This document shows positions 61,481 to 64,000 of a stretch of 64,000 nucleotides of DNA, piece after piece (the first letter of the stretch is position 1; each line of letters begins with the position of its first letter). The notes under the pieces are model-generated. The model ran no database searches. It saw only the letters and a program-made list of their open reading frames with translations, and was not told the DNA's origin. The stretch lies in NCBI GenBank assembly GCA_029721435.1, contig CM056581.1, positions 73,828,712 through 73,892,711 on the forward strand. Direction: 5' to 3'. The translations under genes were made by a program, and so were the position numbers. The DNA is from Gymnothorax reevesii (Eukaryota; Chordata; Actinopteri; Anguilliformes; Muraenidae).

Positions 61481-61932
61481 TTTTATTTAATGACATTCCT
61501 TTGTTATTCAATGAGAATCTCCAAGGCAATTTTATAGACTGTAGGGCTGTCTAGAAGACCATTTCAGTGTTTCCACCTATACATGTGTGATCTTATGAAT
61601 AGACTTACTGTATCACATATGGAAAAACTAAATCGCTGTTTGGGACCTATTCCCTCTTGTTCCTCTAGAAAAGAATATAAAATGTTCTTCAATGTAATAC
61701 CAAGTCTGACTGGGATTTAGACATATTCACCAGTGTGGGACGCATTAATTTTAAAACGACAATTAAGATTGTACAAATGTAATAAGTCTAATCTAAATCG
61801 CTGTTTTAAAATCAATGCATCCCACACTGATGAATATTTCTAAATCCCAGTCAGACTTGGTATTATATTAGAAAAAATATACAATATGTTTATCAGAGGA
61901 ACAAGAGGGAACAGGTCTCAAACAGTGATTTA

Positions 61933-63516
61933 CAGCACCCTCCATAATCATCGGCACCCCTCGTTAATGTGTTAAAAGCCTTCCAATAAATTCAATTTTT
62001 ATTGCAGAAGCATACTTTCACACTGAAAATTGTAGAAAAATGTAACCTTCATCTCAAGTGAATTTTAAGGGGGAAAAAAATCCCTGACTAAGAAATAATT
62101 ATTTTTCATAAAATCACCTGTCCCACAATTATTGGCATCCCTAACAATTCCTGGGAATTAAATGTAATTGAAGTATTTCTGTCATTTCTACGGTAGTTTA
62201 CGAAGTTGATCACGGTATCTAGGAACATTCAACTAGTAATTCATCACTACCTGTTTACCTGGGGTATAAATATGATGTGACAGAGAGGCCATTTCTCCTA
62301 TCCTCTCTTCAACATGGGAAAGATAAAGGAACACACATACATGTAAGGCAGATGTGTGTCAACCTTTACAAGTCCGGCAATGGCTACAAGAAAATAGCCA
62401 CTCACCTGCACCTGCCCATATCTACTGTCAGAGGAATTATTAAGAAATTTGAAACAACTGGAATAGTGGTAAACAAGCCTGGACGAGGACGCAATGTTAT
62501 TTTGCCACCACGCACAGTGAAGAAGATGGTAAGAGAAATAAAAAGTTCTCCAAAGCTCACTGTTAAAGAATTGCAACAAGTAGTAGCATCTTGGGGTCAC
62601 AAAGTCTCCAAAACAACCATCAGGCAATATCTACATGCCAACAAGCTGTTTGGGAGGCATGCACGGAAAAAACCTTTTCTCACTTACAATCATAAACGCA
62701 AACGTCTGGAGTTTGCTAAGCGGTACTAGGACTTCAGCTGGGACCGTGTACTTTGGTCAGATGAGACCAACATAGAGTTTTTTGGCAACAAACACTCTAA
62801 GTGGGTCTGGCGGGACACATAAGATGAGTATGAAGAAAAGCACCTCATGCCCACTGTGAAATATGGGGGAGGATCGGTGATGCTGTGGGCCTGTTTCTCT
62901 TCCAGAGGCCCTGGGAACCTTGTTAGGGTGCATGGCATCATGAACGCTTTGAAATACCAGGACATTTTAAATCAAAATATGGTGGCCTCTGCCCGAAAGC
63001 TGAAGATGGGTCGTCACTGGGTCTTTCAGAAAGATAATGACCCTAAACGTGGCCAAATCTACACAGAAATGGTTCACCAGACACAGAATCAAGCTCCTCC
63101 CATTGCCGTCTCAGTCCCCAGACCTCAACCCCACTGAAAACCTGTGGAGTGAGCTGAAGAGGAGAGTGCAGAGGAGAGGACCCAGGTCGCTGGATGATTT
63201 AGAGAGATTGTGCAAAGAGGAATGGTCGAAGATCCCTCTTCCTGTATTCTCCCATCTTGTGAAACATTATAGGAGAAGCTTAGGTGCTGTTTTGTTGGGA
63301 AAAGGGGGTTGTACAAAGTATCAACATCAGAGATGCTAATAATTGTGGCACACATGATTTGATGTTAAATCCCACATTAAGAAATAATTATTTTTCTCCC
63401 ACTGATTCAGTTTTTTTCTAAATAATATAGGACCACTTATTGTGAAAAAAAAACTGAATTTATTAGAAGCTAAAGAATACATCTTAAGCAGGGGTGCCTA
63501 ATTATGGAGGGCGCTG
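61933..63516 (+). mobile_element. Tc1-like DNA transposon (third family)
   Basis: TA at 61931-61932 and 63517-63518 flank CAGCACCCTCCATAATCATC and its complement ATTATGGAGGGCGCTG. The length is 1584 bp. Inner inverted repeats with AAGAAATAATTATTTTTC mark the direct-repeat-type binding regions. Confidence 0.95.
62277..63339 (+). pseudogene. Tc1-like transposase, broken
   Basis: The DNA-binding half is open (62277-62729: MCVNLYKSGNGYKKIATHLH, then KPGRGRNVILPPRT and TTIRQYLHANKLFGRHARKK). VLWSDETNIEFFG (first Asp), SVMLWACFSSRGPGN, WVFQKDNDPK (second Asp) and SPDLNPTENLWSELKRR (Glu) follow. A TAG at 62727-62729, a TAA at 62820-62822 and a frame change near 63047 inactivate it. All three catalytic residues remain. 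Confidence 0.93.
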
Positions 63517-63640
63517 TAGTTTTCCATATGTGATACAGTAAGTTTATTCATAAGATCATACAAGAACACTGAAATGCTTCTGGACAGCACTACAGTCCAT
63601 AAAATTCCCTTTGAGAATCTCATTGAATAACAAATGTGGT

Positions 63641-64000
63641 AAAATGAACTGCATGGGACACTTTTCCGAACTGTTAACATTTAAAAGCAGTTTCTACGCA
63701 TCCTAAGGATTCTCTAGTATTAGAGTGTATAACAAGTAAAGAGCCACATTAAATCTTTTATTATTACTAAAAAAAAAAAAATAAAAACAAGATGTGTTTG
63801 TGCAACACTGATGCCTCCGCGGCCCATGTTAAAGTTTTTGTAACCAAGCGTCATGCTCCAAGGTCAAGGTCAAAAGTCATGACCCCATCTGAAACCGACA
63901 GGTGAAACTTTGTTTACGGGGGCATAAAAAACCCTTGCGGATTTTCAAGTTATAAAGCTTTGGGTTGGCTATTTTTCCTCTTTTTTTCTGGGGGGGGGGG
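63641..64000. other. Window end, unclassified repeat
   Basis: An A run (63770-63780) is followed by a block with CCTCCGCGGCCC and CAAGGTCAAGGTCAAAAGTC that resembles the repeat modules near 15900 and 53900. The window ends in a G run (63991-64000). Confidence 0.5.

Larger units (their letters stand above)
61490..63640. repeat. Large palindromic element split by a Tc1-like transposon
   Basis: The left arm (61493-61730) includes TTGTTATTCAATGAGA, TCACATATGGAAAAAC, CCTCTTGTTCCTCT and AAGTCTGACTGGGATTTAGA. It is complemented in reverse order by 61845-61930 continued at 63519-63640. The centre (61730-61845) contains a further inverted pair around TGTGGGACGCATT. Without the Tc1 element it is a fold-back of about 570 bp. 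Confidence 0.85.

Overview
The window is vertebrate nuclear DNA, most likely from a teleost fish. It has small exons with GT/AG borders, very long introns, and a dense load of fish-type transposons (Tc1/mariner, Kolobok-like, Harbinger-like, BEL/Pao, Gypsy/Gmr1-like, an endogenous retrovirus and a tRNA-derived SINE). There is no sign of bacterial or organellar organisation. The species cannot be named from the sequence.

Host genes. Two host genes lie on the + strand. Positions 138-46918 hold the last 14 recognised coding exons of fancd2 (Fanconi anaemia group D2 protein). They join in phase to 462 codons including the stop, about the C-terminal third of the protein, and end in an acidic tail. 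A 3' UTR with a polyadenylation signal near 47520 follows. About 1.5 kb downstream of the fancd2 stop, the first coding exon of tex264 (ER-phagy receptor) spans 48398-48655. Its next exon was not found, so the remaining 15 kb is read as its first coding intron or sequence beyond.

Layout. 1-4037: six fancd2 exons with small MITEs, a (GT)n(GTTT)n tract touching a splice acceptor, and a SINE. 4038-24672: a 20.6 kb intron holding a Tc1-like element broken by an L1-like 3' end, then a 14 kb BEL/Pao retrotransposon split by a 6.4 kb Kolobok-like element. 24673-32361: six exons, a palindromic MITE, and a G-rich 27-bp minisatellite invaded by several LTRs. 32362-44156: an 11.8 kb intron with a Harbinger-like element that received a 6 kb Gmr1-like retrotransposon, followed by a second, internally deleted Kolobok-like copy carrying a solo LTR. 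44157-46918: the last two exons around a Tc1-like element. 48656-64000: tex264 intron with a piggyBac-type MITE, unclassified repeats, a deleted endogenous retrovirus and a large palindrome interrupted by a third Tc1-like element.

The window mainly records repeated nested insertion into the introns of one DNA-repair gene. The most informative items are the Gypsy element with integrase encoded upstream of reverse transcriptase, several insertions whose empty sites survive in this same window, a minisatellite whose unit is close to the thrombin-binding G-quadruplex aptamer, and repeats carrying nuclear-receptor DR1 motifs. I did not find a convincing new protein-coding system.
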